Source: Archangium sp. (lineage in GTDB: Bacteria > Myxococcota > Myxococcia > Myxococcales > Myxococcaceae). From it: 64,000 nt of DNA. The notes below the pieces were generated by a model. The model was not told the origin of the DNA. It worked only from the letters and a program-made list of their open reading frames with translations, and searched no databases. Of this stretch, positions 7,498 to 16,034 are shown in pieces. Made by a program: the position numbers and the translations under genes. Location of the stretch: contig JAUXRX010000049.1 of assembly GCA_030681645.1 (NCBI GenBank), positions 1-64,000 of the forward strand, written 5' to 3'. The stretch's first letter is position 1. Each line of letters begins with the position of its first letter.

Positions 7498-8864
7498 GCG
7501 CCTCTCAGTCGATCCCCGCCCGCCCCCCGCTCGGGGTGAACGGGCGGCTCGCGCTTGCGCTGGCGGCCCTGCTCTGTGGCTGCGTCACCACCGGCGCCAG
7601 CGTGAAGCTGACGCCCCGTGAAGAGGCCCACGTCCTCCTCCAGCGTGGAGAAGGCGCCCGGGCCCTGCTCCTGCTCACGGAGCTCCAGGTGAAGGCCCCG
7701 GCCGATCTGACGCTGGCCCGCATGGTGGCCGAGGCGCACGTGAAGGCCGGCAGCGCCGACGCCTTCCTCGCGTCCCTGGCGGCGAAGGACACCGCGATCA
7801 GCCACTACCAGCAGGGCCTGGTGCGCTTCGCCCGCGCTTCCGACGCCAGCGCGCCCGCCATCGCCGACTTCAAGCGCGCCGCCGAGCTCGAGCCCAACGA
7901 GCCCGAGTTCCGCTACCGCCTCGGCGTGGCCCTGCTCGAGTCCGAGCAATACGAGCCCGCGCGCGTCGAGCTGGAAGCGGCCACGAAGGAAGCGGGCGAT
8001 CGGCCCAGCTGGTTCCTTCCGCTCGCCAAGGTGCGCTACCGCACCGGCGACAACGCGGGCGCCACCGAGGCGATCCGTACGGTCGTCACCGGCGGCTGCA
8101 CCCCCGCCGACGTGAAGGTCGCCCGCGCGCTGATGGATCAGATCGCCGATCCCTTCTCTGCCTTCCCCCGCTCGGCCCGCGCCCAGCTCGAGCAGGCCAT
8201 TCAGTGGCTCGAGGTGGCCGACGTGCCCCAGCAGGCCATCGTTCAGCTCGAGGAACTGCTGCGCGATCACCCCGACGAGGCCATCCTCCACGCGCTGCTG
8301 GGCATGTCGTGGGCCCGCCTCGACGACGCCGGCCGCGCGGTCGAGTCGCTCAAGCGGGCCATCGAGCTGGCCCCGACCGACGGCAAGAACCACCTCTACC
8401 TGGCGCAGCTCTACGCCACCCGCCAGCGGGGCAAGAACGCCGAAGAGCACTACCGCCTCGCCCTCGAGCGCAACCCGGTGCTCGACGAGGCCTGGCTCAA
8501 GCTGGGCGACCTCGCGCTCGACCGGCAGGACTACGTCACCGCCCGGAAGCACTTCGAGGTGGCGGTGAGGCTCATTCCCGAGAGCGCGCCGGCGCACGGC
8601 AAGCTGGCCCTGGTGCACCAGCTCGACGGCAACTGGCCCGCGGCCGACAAGGAGCTCAAGGTGGTGCTCGATCGCGACCCGGAGAACCTCGAGTTCATGC
8701 TCCGCCTGGGCGTGCTGCACACCGAGCGCTTCGCCAGGTCGAGGTCCCAGACCGAGAAGGACCAGGCGTCCACCGAGGCCACCCTGTGGCTGCAGAAGGT
8801 GCTCGAGGCCCAGCCCGAGAACGCCATCGCTTCCCGGGCCCTGGCCCGCCTGAAGATCCGCTGA
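7494..8864 (+). CDS. Large TPR-repeat lipoprotein
   Basis: 456 residues from the GTG at 7494, chosen because it overlaps the plsC stop as GTGA and puts a signal peptide with the lipobox 'LLCGC' at the N-terminus. A longer in-frame upstream opening would have no signal peptide. The rest is a TPR superhelix; clear units include 'AELEPNEPEFRYRLGVALLESEQYEPARVEL' and 'AIELAPTDGKNHLYLAQLYATRQRGKNAEEHY' (shortened here to features). It is probably an envelope scaffold. Confidence 0.87.
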   Translation: MSASQSIPARPPLGVNGRLALALAALLCGCVTTGASVKLTPREEAHVLLQRGEGARALLLLTELQVKAPADLTLARMVAEAHVKAGSADAFLASLAAKDTAISHYQQGLVRFARASDASAPAIADFKRAAELEPNEPEFRYRLGVALLESEQYEPARVELEAATKEAGDRPSWFLPLAKVRYRTGDNAGATEAIRTVVTGGCTPADVKVARALMDQIADPFSAFPRSARAQLEQAIQWLEVADVPQQAIVQLEELLRDHPDEAILHALLGMSWARLDDAGRAVESLKRAIELAPTDGKNHLYLAQLYATRQRGKNAEEHYRLALERNPVLDEAWLKLGDLALDRQDYVTARKHFEVAVRLIPESAPAHGKLALVHQLDGNWPAADKELKVVLDRDPENLEFMLRLGVLHTERFARSRSQTEKDQASTEATLWLQKVLEAQPENAIASRALARLKIR

Positions 8865-8886
8865 GCGGCCGGCGCGTGGGTTCGGC

Positions 8887-8892
8887 TACACT
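8887..8892 (+). promoter_or_regulatory. Candidate -10 element close to a start codon
   Basis: TACACT lies 9 bases before the GTG at 8902, with no Shine-Dalgarno sequence between them. This arrangement suggests a leaderless transcript. No good -35 box is visible. Confidence 0.35.
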
Positions 8893-8901
8893 CCTGGGCC
8901 C

Positions 8902-9555
8902 GTGAACGAGCGCGACGGCGAACCGCCCCAGTCACCCGAACCCGAGCTGGAGCTGGCGCGCCCCGCCCGCCCCTCTGCGCCCCCACCGCGCCCCTCGGTG
9001 AGCAACCCGCGCCTGCAGCAGGTGCAGAGCGCCGCCCGCGCCCAGCCGCTGGCGCCCGAAGAGCGGAAGCTCACCACCCAGCGCATTCGCGAGGGCGCGG
9101 CCGATACCCTCCTCAACTCGTTCTCGATCCTGGGCGAGGTGGTGGAAGACTTCCGCAACTCCGACCGGTTCTTCAAATACAAGGCGATGGTGATCAGCCT
9201 GTGGTTCCTCCTGGCGATCGGCTCGTTCGGAGTCGCCTGCCCTTCCACCGGCCCCAGCAACGACATCAACGCGGTGCTGGTGGTCAGCGGCGACGCGGCG
9301 ACGCCGATCTACATGATCAAGAACGAGAGCACCGAGACCTGGCAGGACGTGGAGATCATCGTCAACGGCACCTACCGCTCGACGATGTCCCAGATGCCCG
9401 GCGAAGGCGGCAACGCCACCCTCTCGTCCGCCGTGCTCTTCGACGACAAGGGCAACCGCGCACCCGGCAAGCTGCAGTTCACCGACATCGTGGTGAAGGT
9501 GCGCGAGCCCGAGGCCGAGGTCTCGCTGCTGCGCGGCGGCGCCGTCGTCCAGTAG
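8902..9555 (+). CDS. Single-pass membrane protein of unknown function
   Basis: 217 residues with a GTG start. A Pro-rich cytoplasmic N-terminus (about 1-45) and a charged helical segment lead to one membrane span ('MVISLWFLLAIGSFGVA', near residue 100). A C-terminal beta-rich domain follows, with 'YMIKNESTETWQDVEIIVNGTY', which resembles an extracytoplasmic beta-sandwich. It has no named domain that I recognise. It ends the TPR/plsC operon and is convergent with rplQ. Confidence 0.8.
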   Translation: MNERDGEPPQSPEPELELARPARPSAPPPRPSVSNPRLQQVQSAARAQPLAPEERKLTTQRIREGAADTLLNSFSILGEVVEDFRNSDRFFKYKAMVISLWFLLAIGSFGVACPSTGPSNDINAVLVVSGDAATPIYMIKNESTETWQDVEIIVNGTYRSTMSQMPGEGGNATLSSAVLFDDKGNRAPGKLQFTDIVVKVREPEAEVSLLRGGAVVQ

Positions 9556-9582
9556 CCGCTGGGTCGAGCCGAGCGGCAAAGC

Positions 9583-9620
9583 AAAACCCCGGCTCCATCT
9601 CTGGAACCGGGGCTCGCTTT
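9583..9620 (-). terminator. Intrinsic terminator of the ribosomal protein cluster
   Basis: The hairpin CCCCGGCTCC-ATCTCT-GGAACCGGGG pairs over about 10 positions with one mismatch. On the minus strand it is followed by a TTTT tract, so it should stop transcription coming from rplQ. It lies between the convergent genes ending at 9555 and 9642. Confidence 0.75.
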
Positions 9621-9641
9621 ACGAGACTCGATGAGGCCTTT

Positions 9642-10055
9642 TCAGGGCTTCTTCTCTTCGACCTTCGCGCCAGCCGCGTCAGCCGCGGGAGCCGCCTCGG
9701 GGCGGTCCATCAGCTCGAGGATGGCGATGTCAGCCGCGTCACCCTTGCGGAAGCCGCCGCGCATGAGGCGCGTGTAGCCGCCCTTGCGGGTGGCGTAGCG
9801 GGTCTTCAGCTCGCCGAAGATCTTCTGGAGCAGCACGCGGTCCTTCACGATCTTCTGCGCGAGCCGCACGTTGTTGAGGCCACCCTTCTTGCCGAGGGTG
9901 ATCACCTTCTCCGCCATCTTCCGGGCTTCCTTCGCCTTGGGGACGGTGGTGACGATGCGCTCGTGCTCGATCAGCGAGGTGACCATGTTCTTGAGCATGG
10001 CCAGGCGGTGAGCCGTCTCGCGCTGCAGCTTCCGATTACCGACTTTGTGTTCCAT
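9642..10055 (-). CDS. rplQ: 50S ribosomal protein L17
   Basis: 137 residues. It carries the L17 signature (start 'MEHKVGNRKLQRETAHRLAML', in family form M.H....KL.R...HR.A) and 'KARKMAEKVITLGKKG'-type helices. It is a large-subunit protein near the exit tunnel. The last 20 residues are an Ala/Pro/Glu/Lys-rich extension absent from short L17s. It is the last gene of the alpha operon, separated from rpoA by two hairpins and followed by a terminator. Confidence 0.97.
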   Translation of the reverse strand: MEHKVGNRKLQRETAHRLAMLKNMVTSLIEHERIVTTVPKAKEARKMAEKVITLGKKGGLNNVRLAQKIVKDRVLLQKIFGELKTRYATRKGGYTRLMRGGFRKGDAADIAILELMDRPEAAPAADAAGAKVEEKKP

Positions 10056-10107
10056 GACTGCCTTCTTTCAACCACCGCGGCCGTATCAGGTACCCGGTGG
10101 ACGTAAC

Positions 10108-10162
10108 CTGCGAGCGCCAAGGCCCTCGCAGATTTTGGTGACCGGGCGCGAAGTGCGCCCGG
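10108..10162 (-). other. Two stem-loops in the rpoA-rplQ intercistronic gap
   Basis: Perfect stems CTGCGAG/CTCGCAG (10108-10131) and CCGGGCGC/GCGCCCGG (10142-10162) follow the rpoA stop on the minus strand. The minus strand lacks a long T-run after them, so they look more like processing or stabilising hairpins, or weak attenuators, than full terminators. Confidence 0.55.
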
Positions 10163-10167
10163 GTGCA

Positions 10168-11211
10168 TCACACGCGGGGAGCGGCCGGGGGCAGCGCGAC
10201 AGGCGCCGTCTTCGGAGGCCAGTTCTCGAGCTTCATGCCGAGCGACAGGCCCATCTCCGCCAGGATTTCCTTGATCTCCTTGAGCGACTTGCGGCCGAAG
10301 TTCTTCGTCTTGAGCATCTCGGCCTCCGTCTTCTGCACGAGATCGCCGATGGTGCGAATGTTCGCCTGCTGCAGGCAGTTGGCGCTGCGCACGGAGAGCT
10401 CGAGCTCGTCGACCGAGCGGAAGAGGTTCTCGTTGAGCTTGGCCTCCTGCATCGGGGTCTCGACGGCCTGGGGCTCCTCGGACTCCTCGAAGTTCACGAA
10501 CACCGTGAGCTGCTCCTTGAGGATCTTCGCGGCGTAGGCCACGGCGTCCTGCGGGCTGACGGAACCGTCCGTCCACACCTCGAGGGAGAGCTTGTCGTAG
10601 TCGGTCTGCTGCCCGACGCGCGCGTTGGTCACGAGGTAGTTCACCTTCGAGACGGGCGAGAAGAGCGAGTCGATCGCGATCGCGCCGATGGGCGAACCCG
10701 CCACCTTGTTGTTCTGCGCCGGCACGTAGCCACGGCCACGGCGGCAGGTGATGTCCATCTTGATCTTGCCGCCCTCGGCGAGGGTGCAGATGTGGTGACC
10801 GGGGTTGAGCACCTCGACCTGGTCGTCGGTGATCAGATCGCCGGCCTTCACGTCCTTCGGGCCCTCGGCCTCGATGCGAATCGTCTTGGCCTCGTTGGTG
10901 TGCATGCGCAGACGCACTTCCTTGAGGTTCAGCACGATGTCGGTCACGTCCTCCGACACCTCGGGGATGGTGGTGAACTCGTGCTCGACGAGCCCGCCGT
11001 TGCCCTCGATCTTCACCGTGGTGATCGCCGCGCCCTGCAGCGACGACAGCAGCACCCGCCGGAGCGAGTTGCCCATCGTGGTGCCAAACCCGCGCTCGAG
11101 CGGCTCGGCGACGAACTTGCCGTAGGTGCCCGTGCTCTCGGAATCGACATCGATCTTCCGGGGCTTGATGAGGTCGCGCCAGTTCTTCGCAATCAGAGAC
11201 GTGTCAGCCAT
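10168..11211 (-). CDS. rpoA: DNA-directed RNA polymerase subunit alpha
   Basis: 347 residues from the ATG at 11211 ('MADTSLIAKNWRDLIKP'). A further in-frame opening upstream adds 13 unlikely residues. The N-terminal assembly domain has 'LERGFGTTMGNSLRRVLLSS'. The C-terminal domain has 'VRSANCLQQANIRTIGDL' and 'LGMKLENWPP', keeping the Arg used for UP-element and activator contact. It is in the usual alpha-operon position after rpsD. Confidence 0.98.
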   Translation of the reverse strand: MADTSLIAKNWRDLIKPRKIDVDSESTGTYGKFVAEPLERGFGTTMGNSLRRVLLSSLQGAAITTVKIEGNGGLVEHEFTTIPEVSEDVTDIVLNLKEVRLRMHTNEAKTIRIEAEGPKDVKAGDLITDDQVEVLNPGHHICTLAEGGKIKMDITCRRGRGYVPAQNNKVAGSPIGAIAIDSLFSPVSKVNYLVTNARVGQQTDYDKLSLEVWTDGSVSPQDAVAYAAKILKEQLTVFVNFEESEEPQAVETPMQEAKLNENLFRSVDELELSVRSANCLQQANIRTIGDLVQKTEAEMLKTKNFGRKSLKEIKEILAEMGLSLGMKLENWPPKTAPVALPPAAPRV

Positions 11212-11301
11212 GTGTGTTGCCCTCGTACGAGCCGCCACCAACGTACCCACCTCGATGGTGGGAGGACGGCTACTTGAGATTGTGAAAGTTCGAAAACGGC
11301 A

Positions 11302-11336
11302 AAGAGCAGATCGGCCGCGAGGCTCGATCTGCTCCG
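11302..11336 (-). terminator. Strong hairpin between rpsD and rpoA
   Basis: GAGCAGATCG and CGATCTGCTC make a perfect 10-bp stem (11304-11334) with an inner GCC/GGC pairing. On the minus strand it is followed by CTTTGCCGTTTTCG, an interrupted T-rich tract. It lies about 18 bases past the rpsD stop, so it probably attenuates readthrough into rpoA. Confidence 0.6.
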
Positions 11337-11352
11337 TGGAGAAGCCCGTCGA

Positions 11353-11979
11353 TTACTTCGAGTACAACTCGACGATCAGCTGCTCCTGGATCGGCATCGT
11401 CAGGTCTTCGCGGTTCGGGACCGTCTTGACCGTGCCCTTGAGGGCCTTCTTGTCGACGTCGAGCCACTGCGGAATGCCGCGGCGGTCCACCGTCTCGATG
11501 GCCTCCTGGATCCGGAGGATCTTCTTGCTCTTCTCGTGAACCTCGAGCACCGAGCCCGGCTTGACCGAGTACGAGGGAATGTTGACCCGCTTCGCGTTCA
11601 CCGTGAAGTGACCGTGGCGCACCAGCTGGCGCGCCTCAGCGCGCGTGTCGGCGAAGCCCATGCGGAACACCACGTTGTCCAGGCGCAGCTCGAGCATCTG
11701 GAGCAGCGTCTCGCCCGTCTTGCCCTTGGCCGCCGCGGCGCGGTGGAAGTAGCCACGGAACTGGCTCTCGAGCAGGCCGTACATGCGCTTGACCTTCTGC
11801 TTCTCGCGCAGCTGCACGCCGTAGTTCGAGAACTTCACGCGGCCCTGGCCGTGCTGCCCGGGCGGGTACGGCCGCCGCTCGATGGCGCACTTGTCCGTGT
11901 AGCAGCGGTCGCCCTTCAGATACATCTTCAGGTTCTCACGTCGGCAGATGCGGCAGACGCTTGCGGTGTAACGAGCCAA
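11353..11979 (-). CDS. rpsD: 30S ribosomal protein S4
   Basis: 208 residues starting at TTG (11979), with GGAG upstream as ribosome-binding site. The N-terminus has four cysteines (CRIC ... CYTDKC), so this is the zinc-binding form of S4. The S4 RNA-binding module ('MGFADTRAEARQLVRHGHF') follows. S4 initiates 30S assembly and often represses its own operon. It is in the canonical position between rpsK and rpoA. Confidence 0.97.
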   Translation of the reverse strand: MARYTASVCRICRRENLKMYLKGDRCYTDKCAIERRPYPPGQHGQGRVKFSNYGVQLREKQKVKRMYGLLESQFRGYFHRAAAAKGKTGETLLQMLELRLDNVVFRMGFADTRAEARQLVRHGHFTVNAKRVNIPSYSVKPGSVLEVHEKSKKILRIQEAIETVDRRGIPQWLDVDKKALKGTVKTVPNREDLTMPIQEQLIVELYSK

Positions 11980-12015
11980 AGTCGGTCTCCAGTTATCTTT
12001 GCGAAGGTGGGCGGT

Positions 12016-12471
12016 TCAGACGCGGCGGCGCTTGGCCATCCGGCAACCGTTGTGGGGGATCGGGGTGACGTCGCGGATGAGCGAGATCTTGAGGCCGGCA
12101 GCCGCCAGCGCGCGAAGGGCCGACTCACGGCCTGCGCCGGGACCCTTCACCAGCACCTGCACGTTCTTCATGCCGTGCTCGATGGCCTTGGCCGCCGCGT
12201 CGCCAGCCGCGACCTGAGCCGCGAACGGGGTCGACTTGCGCGAGCCCTTGAAGCCGCGCGAACCCGCCGACGACCACGAGATCACGTTGCCGGTGACGTC
12301 GGTGAACGTGATGAGCGTGTTGTTGAAGGTCGACTGGATGTGAACGATCCCGTTGAGGATGTTCTTCTTGTTCTTCTTCTTGGCCTTCTTCTCGCCGGCC
12401 GCCTCGGGGGCGCCGGGAGCAGCAGGGGCAGCGGCAGCAGCAGGGGGTACTACAGGAGTCTCTTCAGCCAT
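12016..12471 (-). CDS. rpsK: 30S ribosomal protein S11
   Basis: 151 residues. The core 'HIQSTFNNTLITFTD' through 'PHNGCRMAKRRRV' is standard S11 of the 30S platform. An N-terminal extension of about 30 residues (Ala/Pro-rich, then Lys-rich 'KKAKKKNKK') precedes it, making the protein longer than the usual ~130. Confidence 0.97.
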   Translation of the reverse strand: MAEETPVVPPAAAAAPAAPGAPEAAGEKKAKKKNKKNILNGIVHIQSTFNNTLITFTDVTGNVISWSSAGSRGFKGSRKSTPFAAQVAAGDAAAKAIEHGMKNVQVLVKGPGAGRESALRALAAAGLKISLIRDVTPIPHNGCRMAKRRRV

Positions 12472-12499
12472 TGTTCGTTTCCGTCCTGGAGGTGATCAA

Positions 12500-12515
12500 C
12501 CCCGCTCGCGCGGGG
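12500..12515 (-). other. Hairpin in the rpsM-rpsK gap
   Basis: CCCCGC-TCGC-GCGGGG forms a perfect 6-bp stem with a 4-base loop in the 72-base intercistronic gap. It has no T-run, so it is more likely a structural mRNA element than a terminator. Confidence 0.4.
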
Positions 12516-12543
12516 CCTCGTGGAAGAGTGAGTGAAAGGTGGA

Positions 12544-12930
12544 TTACTTCGCGGCGGGGGCGGCCGGCTTGACGCGCTGCACGCCACGCTTCGGGCCCTT
12601 GCGGGTGCGCGCGTTGGTGTGGGTGCGCTGGCCGCGAACGGGCAGGCCCTTGCGGTGACGCAGGCCGCGGTAGCAGCCCAGGTCCATCAGGCGCTTGATG
12701 TTCATGGTCACTTCGCGGCGGAGGTCGCCTTCGACCTTGTGGTTCGCCTCGATGATCTCGCGGATCTTCCGGGTCTGTTCCTCGGTGAGGTCCTTGGTGC
12801 GGGTGGTCATGTCGATGCCCGCGCCTTCCACGATGGTCTGGGCGGTCTTCGAGCCGATCCCGTAGATGTACTGCAGCGCGATCACGACGCGCTTCTGAAC
12901 CGGGAGATCTACGCCTGCGATACGAGCCAT
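12544..12930 (-). CDS. rpsM: 30S ribosomal protein S13
   Basis: 128 residues beginning 'MARIAGVDLP'. It contains 'YIYGIGSKTAQTI' (helix-hairpin-helix) and the basic 'RGLRHRKGLPVRGQRTHTNARTRKG' region (shown in part). S13 bridges the small-subunit head and the large subunit. It has a short Ala/Pro/Lys tail. It lies between rpmJ and rpsK, as in other bacteria. Confidence 0.97.
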   Translation of the reverse strand: MARIAGVDLPVQKRVVIALQYIYGIGSKTAQTIVEGAGIDMTTRTKDLTEEQTRKIREIIEANHKVEGDLRREVTMNIKRLMDLGCYRGLRHRKGLPVRGQRTHTNARTRKGPKRGVQRVKPAAPAAK

Positions 12931-12973
12931 TTGTTTCGTTCCTCTTGAAAAGTTGGTCTGGAGCTGAAGCGAA

Positions 12974-13090
12974 TCAGCCCTGGCGCTGCTTGTGACGGGG
13001 GTTCGCCGGGCAGATCACCCGGATGACGCCCTTACGGCGAATCACTTTGCACTTGTCACAGATCTTCTTGACCGACGGACGGACCTTCAT
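12974..13090 (-). CDS. rpmJ: 50S ribosomal protein L36
   Basis: A 38-residue gene read directly from the minus strand: 'MKVRPSVKKICDKC' to 'CPANPRHKQRQG'. It has Cys-X2-Cys-X12-Cys-X4-His, the zinc-ribbon form of L36. It sits between infA and rpsM, the standard location. Confidence 0.96.
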   Translation of the reverse strand: MKVRPSVKKICDKCKVIRRKGVIRVICPANPRHKQRQG

Positions 13091-13127
13091 GGGGTGTTCC
13101 TCTTGAGAGCTGCGAATTCGAACTGCG

Positions 13128-13346
13128 TTACTTGGCGCGGTAGGTGATGCGGCCGCGCGTCAGGTCGTAAGGCGAGAGCTCCACCTTCACCTTGTCGCCG
13201 GGGAGAATACGGATGAAGTGCATCCGCATCTTTCCGGAAATGTGCGCGAGCACCTCGTGCCCGTTCTCCAGCATCACTTTGAACATGGCGTTGGGCAGCG
13301 GCTCTTTGACCGTTCCCTCGACCTCAATCGCGTCTTCCTTCGCCAA
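13128..13346 (-). CDS. infA: Translation initiation factor IF-1
   Basis: 72 residues if started at the TTG at 13346 ('LAKEDAIEVEGTV', with GAGG upstream). That is exactly the family length, whereas the longer upstream opening adds unrelated residues. The OB-fold core shows 'NAMFKVMLENGHEVLAHISGKMR' (in part) and ends 'DLTRGRITYRAK'. IF-1 binds the ribosomal A site during initiation. The usual map gene between adk and infA is absent. Confidence 0.96.
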   Translation of the reverse strand: MAKEDAIEVEGTVKEPLPNAMFKVMLENGHEVLAHISGKMRMHFIRILPGDKVKVELSPYDLTRGRITYRAK

Positions 13347-13438
13347 ATCAAAACCTCGGTAAAACGGCACAAAACCCTTGCGGGGCTTGTTGGAACGGGG
13401 GCCACTACCACCTCCCCCCGATGTATGCAAGTGGACGC

Positions 13439-13993
13439 TTACCGGCCGATACTCTTGCGGATTCCGGCGGCGATCTCTTCCAGGGTCCCGACCCCATTGA
13501 CCGTGCGGAGCAGGCCCAGCTTCTCGTAGTGCGCCTTGAGCGGGGCCGTCTGCTGACGGAACACGTCCAGGCGCTTCTGCACGGTCTCCGGGCTGTCGTC
13601 GGCCCGGCCACGGCCCTTCATGCGCTCGTGGATGACGGAATCAGGCACCTCGAGCGACACCACGTGCTCGATCTTCTTGCCCAGCTTCTGCAGCGCCGCG
13701 TCGAGCGCGTCTGCCTGGGGAATGGTGCGGGGGAAGCCGTCGAGCAGGAAGCCGTTGGCGCAGTCTGCTTCCTTGAGGCGCTCCTGCACGATGCCGATCA
13801 CGAGCTCGTCCGGAACCAGCTTGCCGGCTGCCATCAGGGGGCCGGCCAACTTGCCCAGGGGGCTGCCGCTGGCGATCGCCGCCCGGAGGATCTCCCCGGT
13901 CGAGATCTGGGGGATCCCGAAGTCCGAGACGATCTTCTGAGCTTGCGTGCCCTTCCCCGCTCCTGGTGGTCCGAAGAAGACGAGATGCATCAT
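13439..13993 (-). CDS. adk: Adenylate kinase (short, LID-less form)
   Basis: 184 residues. P-loop 'GPPGAGKGTQ', 'STGEILRAAI', 'GFLLDGFPRTIPQA' and 'RGRADDSPETVQKRL' are all present. The LID insertion of long adenylate kinases is replaced by a short loop at 'MKGRGRADDS'. It balances ATP, AMP and ADP. Tandem ATG codons (13993 and 13990) make the exact start ambiguous by one codon. It follows secY, as in the classic spc operon. Confidence 0.96.
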   Translation of the reverse strand: MMHLVFFGPPGAGKGTQAQKIVSDFGIPQISTGEILRAAIASGSPLGKLAGPLMAAGKLVPDELVIGIVQERLKEADCANGFLLDGFPRTIPQADALDAALQKLGKKIEHVVSLEVPDSVIHERMKGRGRADDSPETVQKRLDVFRQQTAPLKAHYEKLGLLRTVNGVGTLEEIAAGIRKSIGR

Positions 13994-14002
13994 GTTGTTC
14001 CC

Positions 14003-15364
14003 TCAGACCGTGGCAGCGTTGCGAATACGACCGCGGATGCGCGGGCCGCGCGGCCCCGCGAAGCCTTCGTAGTTGCGGCTGATGAGGTGTTGCTCGATCT
14101 GTTGAACGGTGTCCAGCGCCACGCCGACCACGATGAGTAGCGCAGTGCCTCCGAAGTAGAACTGCACCTGAAGTACGCCGGCGAGCACGGTGGGCACCAC
14201 GCAGATGGCCGCCAGGTAGAGCGCGCCGCCGAAGGTGAGCCGGTTGAGCACCCGCTCGATGAAGTCGGCGGTCTGGCGGCCCGGGCGGATGCCGGGGATG
14301 TAGCCACCCTGCTTCTTGATGTTGTCGGCCACGTCATCGGCCCGGAAGGTGAGCGACGTGTAGAAGTAGGCGAAGAAGATGATCAGGGCGACGAACAGGC
14401 CGCTGTAGACCCACTGGTTGCTCTGCAGGGCGCGCTGCACGCCCGCCATGCCCGGCACCCAGGTGGCGACGGTGGCAGGGAACGAGAGGAGCGCACCGGC
14501 GAAGATGGGCGGAATCACGCCCGACGCGTTCACCTTGAGGGGGAAGTAGGTGGCCTGGCCCGCGAACATCTGCCGGCCCGAGACCCGCTTGGCGTACTGC
14601 ACCGGAATCCGCCGCATGCCCCGCTCGACGAAGACCACCGCCCCGATGATCACCACCATCAGGAACATGAGCGCCACCACCGCGCCCACGGTGAGGTTCT
14701 CGGCCTCGACGCTCTGCCACAGGCTCTGGCCCGCGGGGGGAATGCCCACCACGATGCCCGAGAAGATGATGAGCGAGATGCCGTTGCCGATGCCGTTCTC
14801 GGTGATGCGCTCGCCCAGCCACATGATGAAGGCCGTGCCCGCGGTCAGGGTGATGACGGTGAGGAACGAGAACCAGATGGTGTTGACCGAGTCAGGCACC
14901 ACCACCTTGTCCAGCGCCACCCCGTCGTCCAGCGACGAGCGGCCGAAGGAATACAGGTAGCGCGAGATGCCGATGCCCTGCACCACGGACAGGACGATCG
15001 AGCCGTAGCGGGTGTACTGGTTGATCTTCTGCCGCCCCGCCGCGCCTTCCTTCTGCAGGCGCTCGAGGCTGGGCACGACCACCGCCAGCAGCTGCATGAT
15101 GATGCTCGCCGAAACGTACGGCATGATGCCGAGCGCGAAGATCGACGCCTGGTTGAGCGCGCCGCCGGAGAACATGTTGAACAGGCCGAGGAGCCCGCCA
15201 TCTTTCAGGCGTGCCTCCATCACGGCGTTGAGCGCCACGCGGTCGACGCCGGGCGTGCTGATGAAGATGCCCAGCCGGTACACGGCCAGGAGTACCAGCG
15301 TGTACACGATTCGCGCCCGGAGCTCGGCGACGCGGAAGATGTTGGTGATGGCGTTGAGGGCCAC
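14003..15364 (-). CDS. secY: Protein translocase subunit SecY
   Basis: 453 residues with a GTG start and GGAAG upstream. It is a polytopic membrane protein of about 10 spans, with SecY signatures such as 'LGIMPYVSASIIMQLL' and 'GISLIIFSGIV'. It forms the Sec channel with SecE and SecG. It is downstream of a hairpin and T-run after rplO, so its expression may be partly separate from the spc r-protein genes. Confidence 0.98.
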   Translation of the reverse strand: MALNAITNIFRVAELRARIVYTLVLLAVYRLGIFISTPGVDRVALNAVMEARLKDGGLLGLFNMFSGGALNQASIFALGIMPYVSASIIMQLLAVVVPSLERLQKEGAAGRQKINQYTRYGSIVLSVVQGIGISRYLYSFGRSSLDDGVALDKVVVPDSVNTIWFSFLTVITLTAGTAFIMWLGERITENGIGNGISLIIFSGIVVGIPPAGQSLWQSVEAENLTVGAVVALMFLMVVIIGAVVFVERGMRRIPVQYAKRVSGRQMFAGQATYFPLKVNASGVIPPIFAGALLSFPATVATWVPGMAGVQRALQSNQWVYSGLFVALIIFFAYFYTSLTFRADDVADNIKKQGGYIPGIRPGRQTADFIERVLNRLTFGGALYLAAICVVPTVLAGVLQVQFYFGGTALLIVVGVALDTVQQIEQHLISRNYEGFAGPRGPRIRGRIRNAATV

Positions 15365-15401
15365 GGCAGCTTCCTTCGAGTGAGGTGAGGCCAGGAAAGA
15401 T

Positions 15402-15447
15402 TCAAAAACGTCGAACGCCCCTCGACCCGTTATCGGTTCGAGGGGCG
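15402..15447 (-). terminator. Intrinsic-terminator-like hairpin between rplO and secY
   Basis: A 10-bp perfect stem (CGCCCCTCGA / TCGAGGGGCG, 15416-15447) is followed on the minus strand by a TTTTT run (15404-15408). It lies about 35 bases past the rplO stop and just before secY. This is a full terminator architecture inside the spc operon. Confidence 0.7.
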
Positions 15448-15481
15448 CGGCACACTAGCCGTGTCGGCAGGTGCGCAACAC

Positions 15482-16024
15482 TCAGGCCTTCGCGACCGCA
15501 GCCTTCGCGGCCTTCGCGACCTTCACACCCTTGCCGGAGTGCGCCTTCGCGGCGGCCTCGGGCTTGTGCGCGATGAGGGGGATCTCCTCGGCCGTACCGC
15601 CGGCCTTGGTGATCGCCGCCTTGGCGGCCTCGGAGATCTTGTTCACCTTGACGGTGAACTTCTTGGTCAGCTCGCCCGCTCCCAGGACCTTCACCGCGTC
15701 ATAGGCGCCCTTGATCAGGCGCGCCGCACGCAGCGTGGTGGCGTCGATGACGGCGCCGTCCTTGAAGTGAACCTCGAGCTCGCCCAGGTTGACGATGGCG
15801 ATGTCGAGCCGGTTGGGCGAGTTGAAGCCGAACTTGGGCAGGCGGCGCTGCAGCGGGCTCTGACCGCCTTCGAAGCCTTCGAAGCGCATGTTGCCCGAGC
15901 GGGCCTTCTGGCCCTTGCCACCGCGGCCTGCCGTCTTGCCGAGACCAGAACCCTGGCCGCGACCAACGCGCTTCTTGCGGTGCGTCGAGCGGTACGGCGC
16001 CTTCAGCGTATGGAGAGTCACCAT
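15482..16024 (-). CDS. rplO: 50S ribosomal protein L15
   Basis: 180 residues from the ATG at 16024. It has the L15 Gly/Lys-rich start ('RKKRVGRGQGSGLGKTAGRG') and 'LPKFGFNSPNR'. A C-terminal Ala/Lys-rich tail of about 30 residues ('KVAKAAKAAVAKA') makes it longer than usual. It is the last gene before the internal hairpin. Confidence 0.97.
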   Translation of the reverse strand: MVTLHTLKAPYRSTHRKKRVGRGQGSGLGKTAGRGGKGQKARSGNMRFEGFEGGQSPLQRRLPKFGFNSPNRLDIAIVNLGELEVHFKDGAVIDATTLRAARLIKGAYDAVKVLGAGELTKKFTVKVNKISEAAKAAITKAGGTAEEIPLIAHKPEAAAKAHSGKGVKVAKAAKAAVAKA

Positions 16025-16034
16025 GGTGTGTTCC

